A stretch of 64,000 nucleotides of DNA. It comes from Acidobacteriota bacterium (GTDB taxonomy: Bacteria; Acidobacteriota; Terriglobia; Bryobacterales; Bryobacteraceae). Of the stretch, positions 53,701 to 62,769 are shown in pieces. Below the pieces are notes generated by a model. It did no database searches. It saw only the letters and a list, made by a program, of their open reading frames with translations, and was not told where the DNA came from. The position numbers and the translations under genes were made by a program. The stretch spans positions 1 to 64,000 of the forward strand of contig JACPNQ010000026.1 of assembly GCA_016185425.1 (NCBI GenBank). The letters are read 5' to 3'. Positions within the stretch are counted from its first letter, which is position 1. Every line of letters begins with the position of its first letter.

Positions 53701-53909
53701 CCGGTCGTGGTTTCAACGACGCGAAGGCTTGTTTTGTTCGTTACCTTCACGCTAACGTTCGGAAGAACGGCGCCGCTTGGATCGGTCGCGGTACCGATGA
53801 TCTCTCCGAACCGCTCCTGAGCGGACAACATGGTTCCAAAGCAAAATGCGAGCACGGAAATGCTCGCATTTCGACGGAGTCCATGTAGTAATGATGTCAT
53901 TAACTGCAT
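50796..53909 (-). CDS. Oar-like TonB-dependent receptor (4)
   Basis: This 1037-residue outer-membrane protein has a signal peptide (NASISVLAFCFGTMLSAQ), a carboxypeptidase-regulatory-like domain from about residue 35 (GEIIGTATDPSGAVLPNVSV), a plug (NNFTIDGISTNSLINGQSRQ), the segment YGGAMGGVISAITKAGGNKF and a barrel ending FAGRLLLKFIF. The ATG at 53909, after AAGGGAAGGG, is chosen; a longer frame upstream adds only a non-signal extension. It is a separate transcription unit from receptor 3 because a terminator follows it. The ligand is unknown. The two receptors differ widely and are not recent copies. Confidence 0.9.
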   Translation of the reverse strand: MQLMTSLLHGLRRNASISVLAFCFGTMLSAQERFGEIIGTATDPSGAVLPNVSVKVTNKTSLRVVETTTGNSGDYSVRNLDPGRYSVRFMAKGFGTYEVADVALLLGNTLRVNAPMTVAASEQTVQVTEAAPLIDTTNTTIAANITSEQFDRLPKARSFQNLAVLSTSVNSGAIEGGIQVNGASGAENNFTIDGISTNSLINGQSRQNAVFEILQEVQVKTGGISAEYGGAMGGVISAITKAGGNKFHGDVHYYLSGNKLNASPVKRLLLSPTDQITTKYWQDEKQKNNINEIGYSLGGYLVKNRLYFFSAASPNWGRRTNNYKFSNGTEADSIDQKSLSNMVFEKLSFDITKNLRGNAFFLWTPTSSTGRLPGYNGECPNCVVSSKAANQVNKSIGYFQPQTNYGADLTWMVSPTTLLAIKAGRFWDNKKDTGLPEVTPVNYSTSATALPFTIPTELRLPTNSNNVPRILKSFYDIATRTYVQADFGKFLKFGGTHDLKIGTGVQKIVNRVLTGYPTGGYINVFWDRAFNSLVPGTPRNARGTYGYYEYHEFGTAGSTGANLGNVYIQDNWRIAPRLTLNLGFRWEKETVPSFARSVQDTAFQFGWTDKFAPRLGASYDVFGDGRMKVYGSWGRYYDWVKYELARGTFGGDYWRVRYYALENPNVFSITSTNRPGAPLWNPAQPNAFRDRRVPGFNTIDPQIKPMGTDNINLGTEFRVGPQIVVRASWVHNNLLRTIEDLGVLVNGDEVYYYANPGEGGATITPSSGLTKPFPTPKAKRTYDAAEFQVSKRYGNWFGIASYVYSRLYGNYSGLANSDEIRTGADGGGIYGPAQEAFGTNSRPGGNANRAWDIDELLWDSKGHLDPQGRLATDRPHAMKLYGARSFKWGKFGASDVGASFYAASGTPLTTLVNTVNGTQTFVNGRGDLGRTPVLTYTNLIVGHEVKLGEVKRIRVEFNADNLFNRKTPRHFWSEVNRGIASAEIDLSGTDLAKGYDYNAMIAKTPDAPKGLALSPLFKQADLFNPGFAGRLLLKFIF

Positions 53910-54140
53910 AGTGACCCTTCCCTTGTAGAAATGGATGTGAATTCTTTTTACCCAACGCCGCCTTGGTGAGGCGGCGGTAATGCGAGACTGCCGGCACCCT
54001 CGTCGGAGGCCGGTCCACGAGCGGTCCTGGACTGGTGCCTCAAAACACTTCATCCATTTGTAACCGCTCGACGCTCTGAAGGTACCACGAAAGGGAGGTG
54101 CTGTGGGGCAGGATGTGAATTTTTCGGGGCGGAGTGTTAA

Positions 54141-54169
54141 AAAAACGCCGGACGTGACAGTCCGGCGTT
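54141..54169 (-). terminator. Strong hairpin terminator after the PilZ gene
   Basis: AACGCCGGAC at 54144-54153 pairs perfectly with GTCCGGCGTT at 54160-54169 around a six-base loop, and on the minus strand it is followed by T residues (TTTTTTT). It is 38 bases past the PilZ stop codon. The rest of the gap 53910-54140 shows no gene. Confidence 0.88.
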
Positions 54170-54206
54170 CAGGGCCATGACGAATCTGAGGGTTGAAGTG
54201 GTCGAT

Positions 54207-54542
54207 TTAATTCGCTGTTTTGCCCGAAGTACGAAACTCGTACTGTTGAATCTCGATGGCCGCCTGGCCACCTTCATATCGAATGACGCGGCCGCGAGCG
54301 ACCAATTTCAACGGAGTCTGGTTGTTTAATTGGGCGGGCCAGCTTATCGCGAGCTCCAACCGGCGGCCCGGCAGGAGCATGTGTTCACTTGTGAACAAAA
54401 TCCCGTTGCTGCTCATATTCACCGTGTGGCCGCTCCCGGCCTCATCGGCACTCTTCTTGCTTAGCACCTTATATCGAACTTCCCGTTCAATCGGAAATCT
54501 ATCGGCGGCGCGACGATCCGTTTTGTGTGTTTCCGTATGCAA
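54207..54542 (-). CDS. PilZ-domain protein
   Basis: This 111-residue protein is a stand-alone PilZ-like domain. It contains RRAADRFPIEREVRYKVL (an R-rich start that fits the RxxxR c-di-GMP-binding motif) and the HTVNMSSNGILFTSE segment (the D/NxSxxG motif). PilZ domains usually bind c-di-GMP and regulate motility, adhesion or exopolysaccharide; here the second motif has N in place of D, so binding is uncertain. It is isolated, and no diguanylate cyclase or pilus gene lies nearby. Confidence 0.85.
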   Translation of the reverse strand: MHTETHKTDRRAADRFPIEREVRYKVLSKKSADEAGSGHTVNMSSNGILFTSEHMLLPGRRLELAISWPAQLNNQTPLKLVARGRVIRYEGGQAAIEIQQYEFRTSGKTAN

Positions 54543-54803
54543 TGAAAACCTCCAGTCATCCCCGATTCCGCGAATCGAGGGAGTCGCCGACGGCCGACGG
54601 TCAGTGGCAGACGGGGCGACCGCTTTCCCTTAGCTTGCGGTCCGGCGCAAGGGGCAACAATAGAACACGCGATTCATTCGCCGGTAGTACTCACAGACAG
54701 ATGGTCCGGTACCAGGAATCCTTACCAGGTGGTACTCCGCGCAAACAGGGGTATCACGGATTTCCCGTATTCCTTCACTTCCGGGCGTGGCATACTGTGC
54801 CGT

Positions 54804-55223
54804 ATGAAACTGCTTTTAACAATGTTGCTTCTCCTGACCGGCGCGGTGTTTGCCGAAAAGAAAGTCGTCGCCCCCCCGGACGCGGCGAAGGGACGGCCTT
54901 TCTCGCCAGCCATACTGTCGGGCGGAACTCTCTATGTGTCCGGCCAAACCGGTGCGGACAAGAAGGGAAACTACGCGGAGAAATTTGAAGACGAGGTGAA
55001 GCAGACCTTGGACAACGTCGGAGAAATCTTGAAGGCTGGCGGCTTCACTTTCGCCGATCTTGTGGCGGTGCAGGTTTATCTGACCGACATGGACAACTTC
55101 CAGAAGATGAACGGTGTTTATACCAGCGTGATTCCGGAGCCGCGGCCATCGCGGACGACAGTCGGTGTGGCCAAGCTTGTTGGCAAGGCCCGCATCGAAA
55201 TCACCGTCACTGCCCGGAAGTAG
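54804..55223 (+). CDS. RidA-family protein with signal peptide
   Basis: This 139-residue protein has the RidA/YjgF fold (GTLYVSGQTGADKKGNYAEK, KQTLDNVGEILKAGGFTFAD, VQVYLTDMDNFQKMNGVYTS, EPRPSRTTVGVAKL, ARIEITVTA). The arginine in PRPSRTTV that binds the carboxylate of the imine/enamine substrate is present. A clear signal peptide (KLLLTMLLLLTGAVFAEK) makes it periplasmic, unlike the cytosolic RidA. The 3' end overlaps the rarA stop region by 17 bases. The true substrate outside the cytoplasm is unknown. Confidence 0.85.
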   Translation: MKLLLTMLLLLTGAVFAEKKVVAPPDAAKGRPFSPAILSGGTLYVSGQTGADKKGNYAEKFEDEVKQTLDNVGEILKAGGFTFADLVAVQVYLTDMDNFQKMNGVYTSVIPEPRPSRTTVGVAKLVGKARIEITVTARK

Positions 55224-56523
55224 GTTTGTAGAAGCCTTTCTTTGCTTCGCGGATCGCCGCCAGCCGCTCGGCGATCCGCGGTTCCACCCCGCGATCGGTC
55301 GGCTGATAAAACTCTGTCCCCGCCAAGCCTTCGGGCAGGCACTCCATCCCGCTCATCGCATCGGTGAATTCGTGAGCGTGGCGGTAGCCTTCGCCGTAGC
55401 CCCACTGTTTCATATACTTGGTGGGCGCGTTCCGTAGATGCATCGGCACAGGCTCCGCGGCATGCGACTGGGTTGCGGCCATCGCCGCGCCGAGCGCTTT
55501 GTACGCAGCATCGGATTTCGGCGCCAGGCTCAGATAGAGCGCGCATTGGGCTAATGCCTGGTCTCCTTCGGGAATGCCAAGGAAGTGCACGGTCTGCATG
55601 CAGGCGATCGCTTGCTCCACTGCCCGCGGATCGGCCATTCCGATGTCTTCGACGGCCATCCGTACCAGCCGCCGGACGATATACATACGGTCTTCTCCCG
55701 CTTCGAGCATTCGCGCCAGCCAATACAGCGCGCCGTCGGCGTCCGAGGCCCGGACAGATTTGTGAAGCGCCGATATGACGTTGAAGTGCTCCTCGCCGCC
55801 CTTGTCGTAGAGCAGTGACTTGCGGGAAATGATTTCGGCGAGCGTCTCCCGCGTGATCACGCCGCTGTCAGCCGAGGCCGCGGCGAGTTCCAGCAGGTTG
55901 TACGCGCTCCGCGCGTCGCCATTCGCGAAAATCGCGATCTGTTCCAGGTAAGCGGGATCGCACTGCACGTTGAGTTCGGCCACGCCCTTGTTTAGCAAGG
56001 TGGCAAGATCGTTCGGGTCCAGCGCGCGGAGGGCGTAGACGCGTGAGCGGGAAAGGAGCGCGGAGTTGACCTCGAACGACGGGTTTTCCGTGGTTGCGCC
56101 GATCAGAATGACATCGCCCTTTTCGACGTAGGGCAGGAAGGCGTCCTGTTGGGCCTTGTTGAAGCGATGGATCTCGTCGATGAAAAGCACTGTGCGGCGG
56201 CCCATGCGGCGGGTCTGCTCGGCGCGCGCCATCACCTCTTTTATCTCTTTGATGCCCGACAGAACGGCCGAGAAGGGAACGAAATCGGCCTTCGTGGTGC
56301 GGGCGATAATCGTCGCGAGCGATGTTTTGCCCACTCCCGGCGGGCCCCAGAGGATGAGGCTCGAAAGCTGATCGTTTTCGATGGCGCGGCGAAGCGGCTT
56401 GCCCGCGCCAAGAATATGCTCCTGGCCGGCGAAGTCATCAAGCGACTTCGGCCGGAGCCGATCGGCGAGCGGCCGCTTGTGGCTTACATCGGGATTTGCA
56501 TCCGGGGTGTCGAACAGGCTCAT
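55207..56523 (-). CDS. rarA: Replication-associated recombination protein RarA (MgsA)
   Basis: This 438-residue AAA+ ATPase of the clamp-loader group has Walker A GPPGVGKTS (about residue 60), Walker B VLFIDEIHRFNK, sensor 1 GATTENPSFEV and the C-terminal tetramerisation domain (GMECLPEGLAGTEFYQPTDR). It acts at stalled replication forks and associates with SSB. All motifs and the length are normal. It follows the RNA methyltransferase gene, overlapping by four bases, so both are on one transcript. Confidence 0.95.
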   Translation of the reverse strand: MSLFDTPDANPDVSHKRPLADRLRPKSLDDFAGQEHILGAGKPLRRAIENDQLSSLILWGPPGVGKTSLATIIARTTKADFVPFSAVLSGIKEIKEVMARAEQTRRMGRRTVLFIDEIHRFNKAQQDAFLPYVEKGDVILIGATTENPSFEVNSALLSRSRVYALRALDPNDLATLLNKGVAELNVQCDPAYLEQIAIFANGDARSAYNLLELAAASADSGVITRETLAEIISRKSLLYDKGGEEHFNVISALHKSVRASDADGALYWLARMLEAGEDRMYIVRRLVRMAVEDIGMADPRAVEQAIACMQTVHFLGIPEGDQALAQCALYLSLAPKSDAAYKALGAAMAATQSHAAEPVPMHLRNAPTKYMKQWGYGEGYRHAHEFTDAMSGMECLPEGLAGTEFYQPTDRGVEPRIAERLAAIREAKKGFYKPTSGQ

Positions 56524-57269
56524 GAGCGTTGCCGTCGTGCCTCATACAGAAGGATACCTGCGGCGAGAGCCGCGTTGAGGGATTCAACACCCGTGGTGGG
56601 AATGCGGACTCCGATGGCGTGCCGCTCGTGGTCCGGCGGTACACCGCGGCCTTCGCTGCCGATCAGGATGGCGCAGGCGCCGTGGAGTGGCACTTGGTCG
56701 ATACGGCTTTTGGCTCTTGGATGCGCCGAGTAAAGGGCGATCTGGCGTTTTTGCATCTCACGATGGAATTCCTCCCACTCCGCGAGCGCGAAGGGTAGCC
56801 GAAACAGAGATCCCGCGGAGGCGCGGAGCGTCTTTGGATTCCACGGGCTGACCGATCCCTTTAAGAAGACGGCGCCGGTCGATCCGAACGCCTCGGCGGA
56901 GCGGATGATCGTGCCCGCGTTTCCAGGGTCCTGAATACCATCGAGCGCAATGACGAGCGGCGCGCGGTGGAACAGCGCGCCGAGCGGATGTTCCTCGACC
57001 GCGACCAGCGATAACACGCCCTGGCTTGTTTCGACCGACGAGATCTGATGCAGCGTCGACTCTTCCACCAAATGCACCGGCGGTATGTTATCGGGGAGGC
57101 GAGCCGCCGCCGTGGGCGTGGCAAGAATTGCGGCGATTCGCAGGTTCGCCGCAATCGCTTCTTCGAGTAGATGGAAACCCTCGGCGACGGCAAAGCCATC
57201 TTCCGTACGTGCGCCTCGCTGCACCGCTTTGCGGATGCTCTTTACGAGCGGGTGGTGAACGCCGAGCAT
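56520..57269 (-). CDS. TrmH/SpoU-family RNA 2'-O-methyltransferase
   Basis: This 249-residue protein has the SPOUT motifs: GNAGTIIRSAEAFG (motif 1), IGSEGRGVPPD (motif 2) and IPTTGVESLNAALAAGILLYEA (motif 3), which form the knotted SAM-binding site. The N-terminal part resembles the RNA-binding domain of RlmB/TsnR-like enzymes. It probably methylates a ribose in rRNA or tRNA; the target cannot be predicted. It is co-transcribed with rarA by a four-base overlap, and its start is 48 bases from the divergent YdcF-like gene. Confidence 0.9.
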   Translation of the reverse strand: MLGVHHPLVKSIRKAVQRGARTEDGFAVAEGFHLLEEAIAANLRIAAILATPTAAARLPDNIPPVHLVEESTLHQISSVETSQGVLSLVAVEEHPLGALFHRAPLVIALDGIQDPGNAGTIIRSAEAFGSTGAVFLKGSVSPWNPKTLRASAGSLFRLPFALAEWEEFHREMQKRQIALYSAHPRAKSRIDQVPLHGACAILIGSEGRGVPPDHERHAIGVRIPTTGVESLNAALAAGILLYEARRQRS

Positions 57270-57317
57270 TCCTATAGACTGTTAAGCATAACGCGCCGCA
57301 GGGACAGGATCGGATTC

Positions 57318-57893
57318 ATGCGAAAGCTCGTGACGTTGGCCGCCCTTTGCCTGGTGGCCTGGCTGGGTTGGGTGACCGCGCGGATTCGCGCGCAATCGAC
57401 CATGGATGAAGCGCGGCCGGCGGATGTGATCATTATTATGGGCGCCGCCGAATACCGCGGAAAGCCGTCGCCTGTTTTGAAGGCGCGCCTGGACCATGGG
57501 TATTCGCTATTTGAACGCAAGCTCGCGCCGTGGATCGTGACGACAGGCGGCGCAGGCGGCGATCCGGTGTTCACTGAGGGGACCGTCGGCCGTAACTATT
57601 TGATTGGAAAAGGTGTTCCCAGTGAGTCGATCATTTTGGAGGACGAAGGGGAGACGACCGTTCACTCGACGATCGCGGTGGCGGAAATCATGTCGAGAAT
57701 GGGATTGAAGAGCTGCATTCTCGTCAGCGACGGATACCATATCTTCCGGGCGAAGAAGATGTTGGAATCGAGAGGGTTACGCGTTTTCGGCTCACCGCGG
57801 GCGATCAAGCCGGAGCCGGATTGGCGTGACTGGTGGCTCTACGCGAAGCAGGCCGTGGGGTATTCGTTATGGCGTATTGGCGTGCCGATTTGA
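57318..57893 (+). CDS. YdcF-like (DUF218) protein with membrane anchor
   Basis: This 191-residue protein has an N-terminal membrane segment (LVTLAALCLVAWLGWVT) and a DUF218 domain (DVIIIMGAAEYRGKPSPVLK, IVTTGGAGGD, EDEGETTVHSTI, KSCILVSDGYHIFRAKKMLE). The family includes ElyC/SanA/YdcF, linked to cell-envelope metabolism, but no reaction has been firmly proven for most. The ATG at 57318 is chosen because it stands just before the membrane segment. Confidence 0.85.
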   Translation: MRKLVTLAALCLVAWLGWVTARIRAQSTMDEARPADVIIIMGAAEYRGKPSPVLKARLDHGYSLFERKLAPWIVTTGGAGGDPVFTEGTVGRNYLIGKGVPSESIILEDEGETTVHSTIAVAEIMSRMGLKSCILVSDGYHIFRAKKMLESRGLRVFGSPRAIKPEPDWRDWWLYAKQAVGYSLWRIGVPI

Positions 57894-57908
57894 TGCGTTT
57901 TTGACGCA

Positions 57909-58706
57909 TTAAAGGCGAAAAAGTGCACGTAAACGCTTCGTTTGTACCCTGCTAACGGGCACTTCTGTGCCTTTTTTGTCGTCCATGCGAAGCTGAAAGC
58001 TCGACTTGAACCACGGGATGACCTCGCGAATCCGGTTGATGTTCACCAGCCAGGAGCGGTGAACGCGCCAGAACATGCCGGGGTCCAGGCTGGATTGCAG
58101 CTCTTCGATTGTTTTATACGTCGATTCGCCTTCCAGGGCTGGCGTGACGACGGTAATCAGGCCATCGTCGATGGTGGCGTAGACGATATCGGCGGCGTCA
58201 ACGATCCAGTTTCGATTGTCCCGGCGCACCAAGACCTTCGTTTTGTAGCCGCCGGCGGGGCGGGGAAGTTCGGTTTCGACGGTCTCCTGCCGGGGCGGGC
58301 GGGCGGCGATGGCGCGGCGGGCGCGTTCAATCGTCGCGGCGAGGCGCTCCTTCTCGACGGGCTTGAGAATGTAGTCAAATGCTTCCACCTGGAAGGCTTC
58401 GACGGCGTAGTTGTCGAAGGCGGTGGCCAGGATGAAATAGGGGAGTGGCGTTTCCGACTCGCGGAGGCGGCGGATCACACCAAGGCCGTCGAGGCCGGGC
58501 ATCTGCACGTCGAGGAATACCAGGTCGGGCTCAATATCCTCAATTATTTGAACGGCTTCCAGGCCATTCGAGGCGCTCGCGGCGACTTCGAGCTCAGGAA
58601 AGTCTTTGAGGAGATAGGCGAGTTCGTCGCGGGCCAGAGGCTCATCGTCGACGATCAGGGCAGTCAACGATTGCGCCGAGGCCGCAGCGTTGCCGCGGTT
58701 CGACAT
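57909..58706 (-). CDS. LytTR-type response regulator
   Basis: This 265-residue protein has an N-terminal receiver domain (LIVDDEPLARDEL, phospho-acceptor Asp in LVFLDVQMPGLDG, conserved Lys in FDYILKPVEK). A C-terminal LytTR DNA-binding domain follows from about residue 160 (RDNRNWIVDAADIVYATIDD, WRVHRSWLVNINRIREV). It resembles the AlgR/LytR group. No histidine kinase is adjacent; its partner is likely elsewhere. Its start is 118 bases from a divergent epimerase gene. Confidence 0.92.
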   Translation of the reverse strand: MSNRGNAAASAQSLTALIVDDEPLARDELAYLLKDFPELEVAASASNGLEAVQIIEDIEPDLVFLDVQMPGLDGLGVIRRLRESETPLPYFILATAFDNYAVEAFQVEAFDYILKPVEKERLAATIERARRAIAARPPRQETVETELPRPAGGYKTKVLVRRDNRNWIVDAADIVYATIDDGLITVVTPALEGESTYKTIEELQSSLDPGMFWRVHRSWLVNINRIREVIPWFKSSFQLRMDDKKGTEVPVSRVQTKRLRALFRL

Positions 58707-58823
58707 CCGGATGTTAGTATAGCAAGGAGCGTTTCAGGGACTCGCCGCGGCTGCGTGGCGAGAGAGGTTGATACAACTTGCTTTCAGGGCGGGCCTTGCG
58801 CATCCGCTGGAGTTACTAACAAT

Positions 58824-59843
58824 TTGGGTCCGCGACGAAAAGTATTGGTGATAGGCGGTACGCTATTCATCGGCAGGAACTTAGTATCCAGGCTGGTGAA
58901 GGGCGGCCACGAGGTAACTATTCTGCACCGCAAACCCGGGCATGAGCTGGGCCCGAAGGTGAAGGAGTTGATTGCCGACCGCAACGATGCAGCCGGATTT
59001 CAGCAGGCGATCAGCGGCAGCGGATTCGACGTTGTGTTCGACAACGTCTACGATTGGGAGCGCGGCACTACGGCGGCGCAGGTGGAAGCGACGGCGCGTG
59101 CGTGCGGGGAGAAGCTGCATCGCTATGTGTTCATTTCGAGCGTCGCCGCGTACGGTGGAGGATTGAACCACTACGAAGGCGATGGGCTGGTGGCCGACGA
59201 TTGCCCGGATAGCTACGCGCGGAACAAGGCCATGAGCGAGCGCGTGCTGTTCCGGCTGCACCAACGATATGGATTTCCGGCCGTAACGCTGCGTCCGCCA
59301 TTCGTCTACGGCCCCGGCAACCCTTATTACCGCGAGCAGTTCTTTTGGGACCGGTTGCGGGATGGCAAGCCCTGGATACTGCCGGGCGATGGACGGCGCC
59401 TGATGCAGTTCGCGTATGTTCACGACGTGGTGACGGCGTGCCTGGCGGCGATGGAGGAGCACGGCGCGGTGGGTCACGCGTTCAATGTGGCGAACGCACG
59501 CTCCACGACGCAGGCGGATTTGCTGGAGGCGCTGTCGGCGGCGGCGGGAAAACCGGCGGCGAAGGGAGCCAAGATCATCCGCATGCCGCGCGAATTGATC
59601 TTCCGGATGGGCGGTCATCCAATGGGGCCGAGGCTCTATTTCGGGATGTATTTCGACCTGCCACCGATCACCATGATGATCGCGAAAGCGCAGCGTGTGT
59701 TAAAGTTCAAACCGACCGATTTTGCCGTTGGCCTGAAGGAAACGCACAAGTGGTGGAAGGCGTCGGGGCAGAGGCTGAAGCCCGACTATTCGTTTGAAGA
59801 GCAGCTCTGGGCGCGGTCGCGGATGGGCGCGGCGGGCACCTAG
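58824..59843 (+). CDS. NAD-dependent epimerase/dehydratase-type protein
   Basis: This 339-residue protein is an extended SDR: VLVIGGTLFIGRNLVSRL holds the GxxFxG nucleotide loop, FISSVAAYGG the catalytic Ser region and SYARNKAMSE the YxxxK pair. The frame has no ATG near the conserved start. I chose the TTG at 58824, after GGAG at 58809; the frame is open further upstream into the regulator's antisense sequence, which is not coding. The substrate is unknown; plant and bacterial homologues act on NDP-sugars or bind RNA. It overlaps the HDAC-like gene end by four bases. Confidence 0.8.
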   Translation: MGPRRKVLVIGGTLFIGRNLVSRLVKGGHEVTILHRKPGHELGPKVKELIADRNDAAGFQQAISGSGFDVVFDNVYDWERGTTAAQVEATARACGEKLHRYVFISSVAAYGGGLNHYEGDGLVADDCPDSYARNKAMSERVLFRLHQRYGFPAVTLRPPFVYGPGNPYYREQFFWDRLRDGKPWILPGDGRRLMQFAYVHDVVTACLAAMEEHGAVGHAFNVANARSTTQADLLEALSAAAGKPAAKGAKIIRMPRELIFRMGGHPMGPRLYFGMYFDLPPITMMIAKAQRVLKFKPTDFAVGLKETHKWWKASGQRLKPDYSFEEQLWARSRMGAAGT

Positions 59844-60706
59844 CTATTCAGCAATTCGGCTGCGGTGAGAGCCGTGTTGGCGTGAATCGTCACGGTATCT
59901 TCCACGTCGAAGGCGTAGCCGCCGGCGAGCGTCACGACAAACGGCAGCTTGCGTTTCACCGCTTCGCCGAGCACCAGCTCATCGCGACGGCGAAGTCCTT
60001 CGATCGTCAAACGCAGGCCGCCGAGCTGGTCGTGCTTGTAGGGGTCGGCGCCGGCGACGTAGAAGAGAATCTCAGGCCGATGTGTGTCGAGCGCCTTCAG
60101 CAACGCAGGGCGCAGAATTCCGAGATACTCGTCGTCCTCCACTCCGTCTTCCAGATGCAGATCGCAATCCGACGGCGGTTTGATGGCGGGGTAGTTGTTC
60201 CATTGATGAATGGACAGCGTGAAGACGTCCCCGTCCTCCGCGAATATGGCGGCGGTGCCGTTGCCATGATGCACGTCGACATCGACGACGATCGCGCGGC
60301 GCTTGACGTTACGGATTGCCACCGCCACATCGTGGATCGCACAGAACCCTTCGCCGTGCGCCGGAAAAGCGTGATGGAATCCGCCGCCAATATTGTAGGC
60401 GCCCCCGTGCGTTACGGCGAGCTCCGCCGCGAGAATCGTTCCGCCGGCAGCCAGCCGGAATGCATGGGCCATCTCCGGCGACCACGGAATCTCCAGGCGC
60501 ATGATCTCCGCCTGGCTCAGTGTGCCATCGCGTAGCCCCTCCGTCCACGCTTTCGCGTGGACGCGCAGGATGTCTTCATCGGTGGCGGCTTCCGGTGCCA
60601 CAACGGGCAGGCCAAGCCGGTCCTTGATCATCTTGTATTTGCGCGATGGAAAGACGTGGCGGCCGAGATTCAGATCGTAAGCGTCGTGATAGATAAGCGG
60701 CAGCAT
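59840..60706 (-). CDS. Histone-deacetylase-family protein (arginase-like fold)
   Basis: This 288-residue protein belongs to the class of bacterial HDAC-like amidohydrolases. Motifs are GGGFHHAF (His pair), VDVDVHHGNGTAAIF (zinc Asp and His), GADPYKHDQLGG (second zinc Asp) and the C-terminal LAGGYAFDV. Bacterial members deacetylate acetylpolyamines or acetyl-CoA-synthetase-type protein lysines. The ATG at 60706 starts with the family's usual LIYHDAYDLNLG; longer frames read into pta. It is four bases downstream of pta, so acetate metabolism and deacetylation may be coordinated. Confidence 0.9.
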   Translation of the reverse strand: MLPLIYHDAYDLNLGRHVFPSRKYKMIKDRLGLPVVAPEAATDEDILRVHAKAWTEGLRDGTLSQAEIMRLEIPWSPEMAHAFRLAAGGTILAAELAVTHGGAYNIGGGFHHAFPAHGEGFCAIHDVAVAIRNVKRRAIVVDVDVHHGNGTAAIFAEDGDVFTLSIHQWNNYPAIKPPSDCDLHLEDGVEDDEYLGILRPALLKALDTHRPEILFYVAGADPYKHDQLGGLRLTIEGLRRRDELVLGEAVKRKLPFVVTLAGGYAFDVEDTVTIHANTALTAAELLNS

Positions 60707-60710
60707 GGCG

Positions 60711-61658
60711 CTAGTCTCCGGCGGCCTGCAGCGCGGTGACAAGCGCCGCGGAATAGACATCGCCGGCGGAGCAGCCTCGGGAAAGATCGTTGATCGGCCT
60801 GGCGAGTCCCTGGAGGAATGGTCCGAAAGCGGCCGCGCCGCCCAGGCGCTCGACAAGCTTGTAGCCGATATTGCCGCTGGCGAGGTCGGGGAAGATGAGA
60901 ACGTTTGCCTGGCCGGCGACGGAAGAACCCCTTGCTTTGCCGGCGGCCACTCCGGCGATCAGTGCGGCGTCCGCTTGCAGCTCGCCGTCGGCATTCAACT
61001 CCGGCGCGCGTTCGCGGAGGATGCGCACCGCCTCCTGCACCTTGGCGACGAAGGGGTGATCGGCGCTGCCCTTGGTGGAGAACGAGAGCATGGCGACGCG
61101 CGGCTGGGCGTTGGCGATGGACTGAAACGAACGGGCGGTGGCGATGGCGATTTCGGCGAGCTGAACCGCATCGGGGTCGGCGACGATGGCGCAATCGGCG
61201 AAGGCGAGGACGCCCTCATGGCCGAAGGAGCGGTCATTGACGCAGAGGAACATCACGCTCGATACCGTTTTCACGCCGGGAGCAGGACCGGCGGAGTGAA
61301 GCGCCGCGCGCACGGTGTCCGCGGTGGTGTTGGCGGCGCCGCCCACAAAACCGTCGGCATCGCCGTTGGCCACCATCAGGGCGGCATAATAGAGCGGCTG
61401 GCGGGACACTGTGCGGGCTTCAAGTTCCGTCATGCCCTTTGCCCGGCGGCGTTCGTAGAGGAGACGCCAGTAGCGGTCATCGGCGGTTCCATCGACTAAG
61501 ACGGGAATGGCGAGGCCATCGGCGGTGAGCCGCGCCGCGGCCTCTTGGATGCGCGGATCGCCTCCTTCCGGAAAGACAATACGCTTTCGCACTGCCCGGC
61601 GGCGGAGGGTTTCCTTCTGGCGGTCGAGGAACGCGGCGGCGGAGTCCGGAAGAGCCAT
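60711..61658 (-). CDS. pta: Phosphate acetyltransferase
   Basis: This 315-residue enzyme is the single-domain PTA type (as in Bacillus). It includes [17 protein letters not shown] at the start, [20 protein letters not shown] near residue 105, [36 protein letters not shown] and [21 protein letters not shown]. It converts acetyl-CoA and phosphate to acetyl phosphate. The ATG at 61658 is the first that fits; the frame upstream is open as an artefact of the divergent mdh gene. No acetate kinase gene is adjacent. It is 72 bases from divergent mdh. Confidence 0.93.
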   Translation of the reverse strand: MALPDSAAAFLDRQKETLRRRAVRKRIVFPEGGDPRIQEAAARLTADGLAIPVLVDGTADDRYWRLLYERRRAKGMTELEARTVSRQPLYYAALMVANGDADGFVGGAANTTADTVRAALHSAGPAPGVKTVSSVMFLCVNDRSFGHEGVLAFADCAIVADPDAVQLAEIAIATARSFQSIANAQPRVAMLSFSTKGSADHPFVAKVQEAVRILRERAPELNADGELQADAALIAGVAAGKARGSSVAGQANVLIFPDLASGNIGYKLVERLGGAAAFGPFLQGLARPINDLSRGCSAGDVYSAALVTALQAAGD

Positions 61659-61730
61659 GAAAACCCATTGTAGCGAGGCGTGGCGCGCGGATTCTGCGAT
61701 AGACTCTTGAGTTGGGAATCCCACCGAACT

Positions 61731-62666
61731 ATGCGTAAAAAAGTAACTGTTGTGGGCGCCGGCAACGTCGGCGCGAATTGCGCTCTGCGTATTGCGGACA
61801 AAGAGCTTGCCGATGTCGTGCTGGTGGACATCGCCGAAGGCATTCCGCAGGGCAAAGGCCTGGACATTCTGCAGTCCGGCCCCGTGCAGGGCTATGACGT
61901 TTCGATTAGCGGGTCGAACGAATACGAAGCGACCGCCGGGTCGGATATTGTTGTGATCACGGCCGGCTTCCCGCGCAAGCCTGGCATGAGCCGCGACGAT
62001 TTGTTGATGGCGAACTACGAGATCGTGAAGGCGGCAACCGAAAATGCGGTGAAGTACTCGCCAAACGCGATCTTCATCCTGGTCACGAATCCGCTGGACG
62101 TGATGTGCTGGGCGTCGTGGAAAGTTTCGGGGCTGCCGAAGAATCGTGTGGTCGGCATGGCGGGCGTGCTGGACACGGCGCGTTTCCGTACGTTCCTCGG
62201 GGAAGCACTGAATGTTTCGGTGGAGAACATTTCCGCATTGGTGCTGGGCGGACACGGCGACACGATGGTGCCGATCACTCGCCTGACCAACGTCAGCGGT
62301 ATTCCGTTAAGCGAAATGCTGGACCAGGCGGCGATTGACGCGATCGTCACACGGACACAGAACGGCGGCGCGGAGATTGTGAAGCATCTGAAGACGGGCA
62401 GCGCATATTATGCGCCGTCGGCGGCGACGATTGAGATGGTGGAATCGATTCTGAAGGACAAGAAGAAGGTTTTGCCGTGCGCGGCGCTGCTGGAAGGCGA
62501 GTATGGGCTGAACGGGATCTTCTTCGGCGTGCCGGTGAAGCTGGGCGCGACCGGCATTGAAAAGATCTACGAAGTGCAGTTGACGGAAGCCGAGAAGGCG
62601 GCCATGGCGAAGAGCGCGGCCTCTGTTCAAGAGATGGTTGACGTTTTGAAACAGAAAGCGCAGTAA
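61731..62666 (+). CDS. mdh: Malate dehydrogenase
   Basis: This 311-residue enzyme is of the lactate-dehydrogenase-like malate dehydrogenase type. It has [10 protein letters not shown] (NAD site), [14 protein letters not shown] (Asp that binds the NAD ribose), the substrate-loop arginines in [22 protein letters not shown] and the catalytic His in [10 protein letters not shown]. Arg in the GFPRKPG loop supports malate rather than lactate. It makes oxaloacetate in the TCA cycle. It is divergent from pta. Confidence 0.95.
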   Translation: MRKKVTVVGAGNVGANCALRIADKELADVVLVDIAEGIPQGKGLDILQSGPVQGYDVSISGSNEYEATAGSDIVVITAGFPRKPGMSRDDLLMANYEIVKAATENAVKYSPNAIFILVTNPLDVMCWASWKVSGLPKNRVVGMAGVLDTARFRTFLGEALNVSVENISALVLGGHGDTMVPITRLTNVSGIPLSEMLDQAAIDAIVTRTQNGGAEIVKHLKTGSAYYAPSAATIEMVESILKDKKKVLPCAALLEGEYGLNGIFFGVPVKLGATGIEKIYEVQLTEAEKAAMAKSAASVQEMVDVLKQKAQ

Positions 62667-62769
62667 CTCGGGCGAAAAATCTGTGTTTAGCGAGGGCCGG
62701 GTGCTGATTGTATCCGGCCGATCTCGTATAATCGTCTAATTCCGATTCCACTGGGAGGCGAACCCGACT

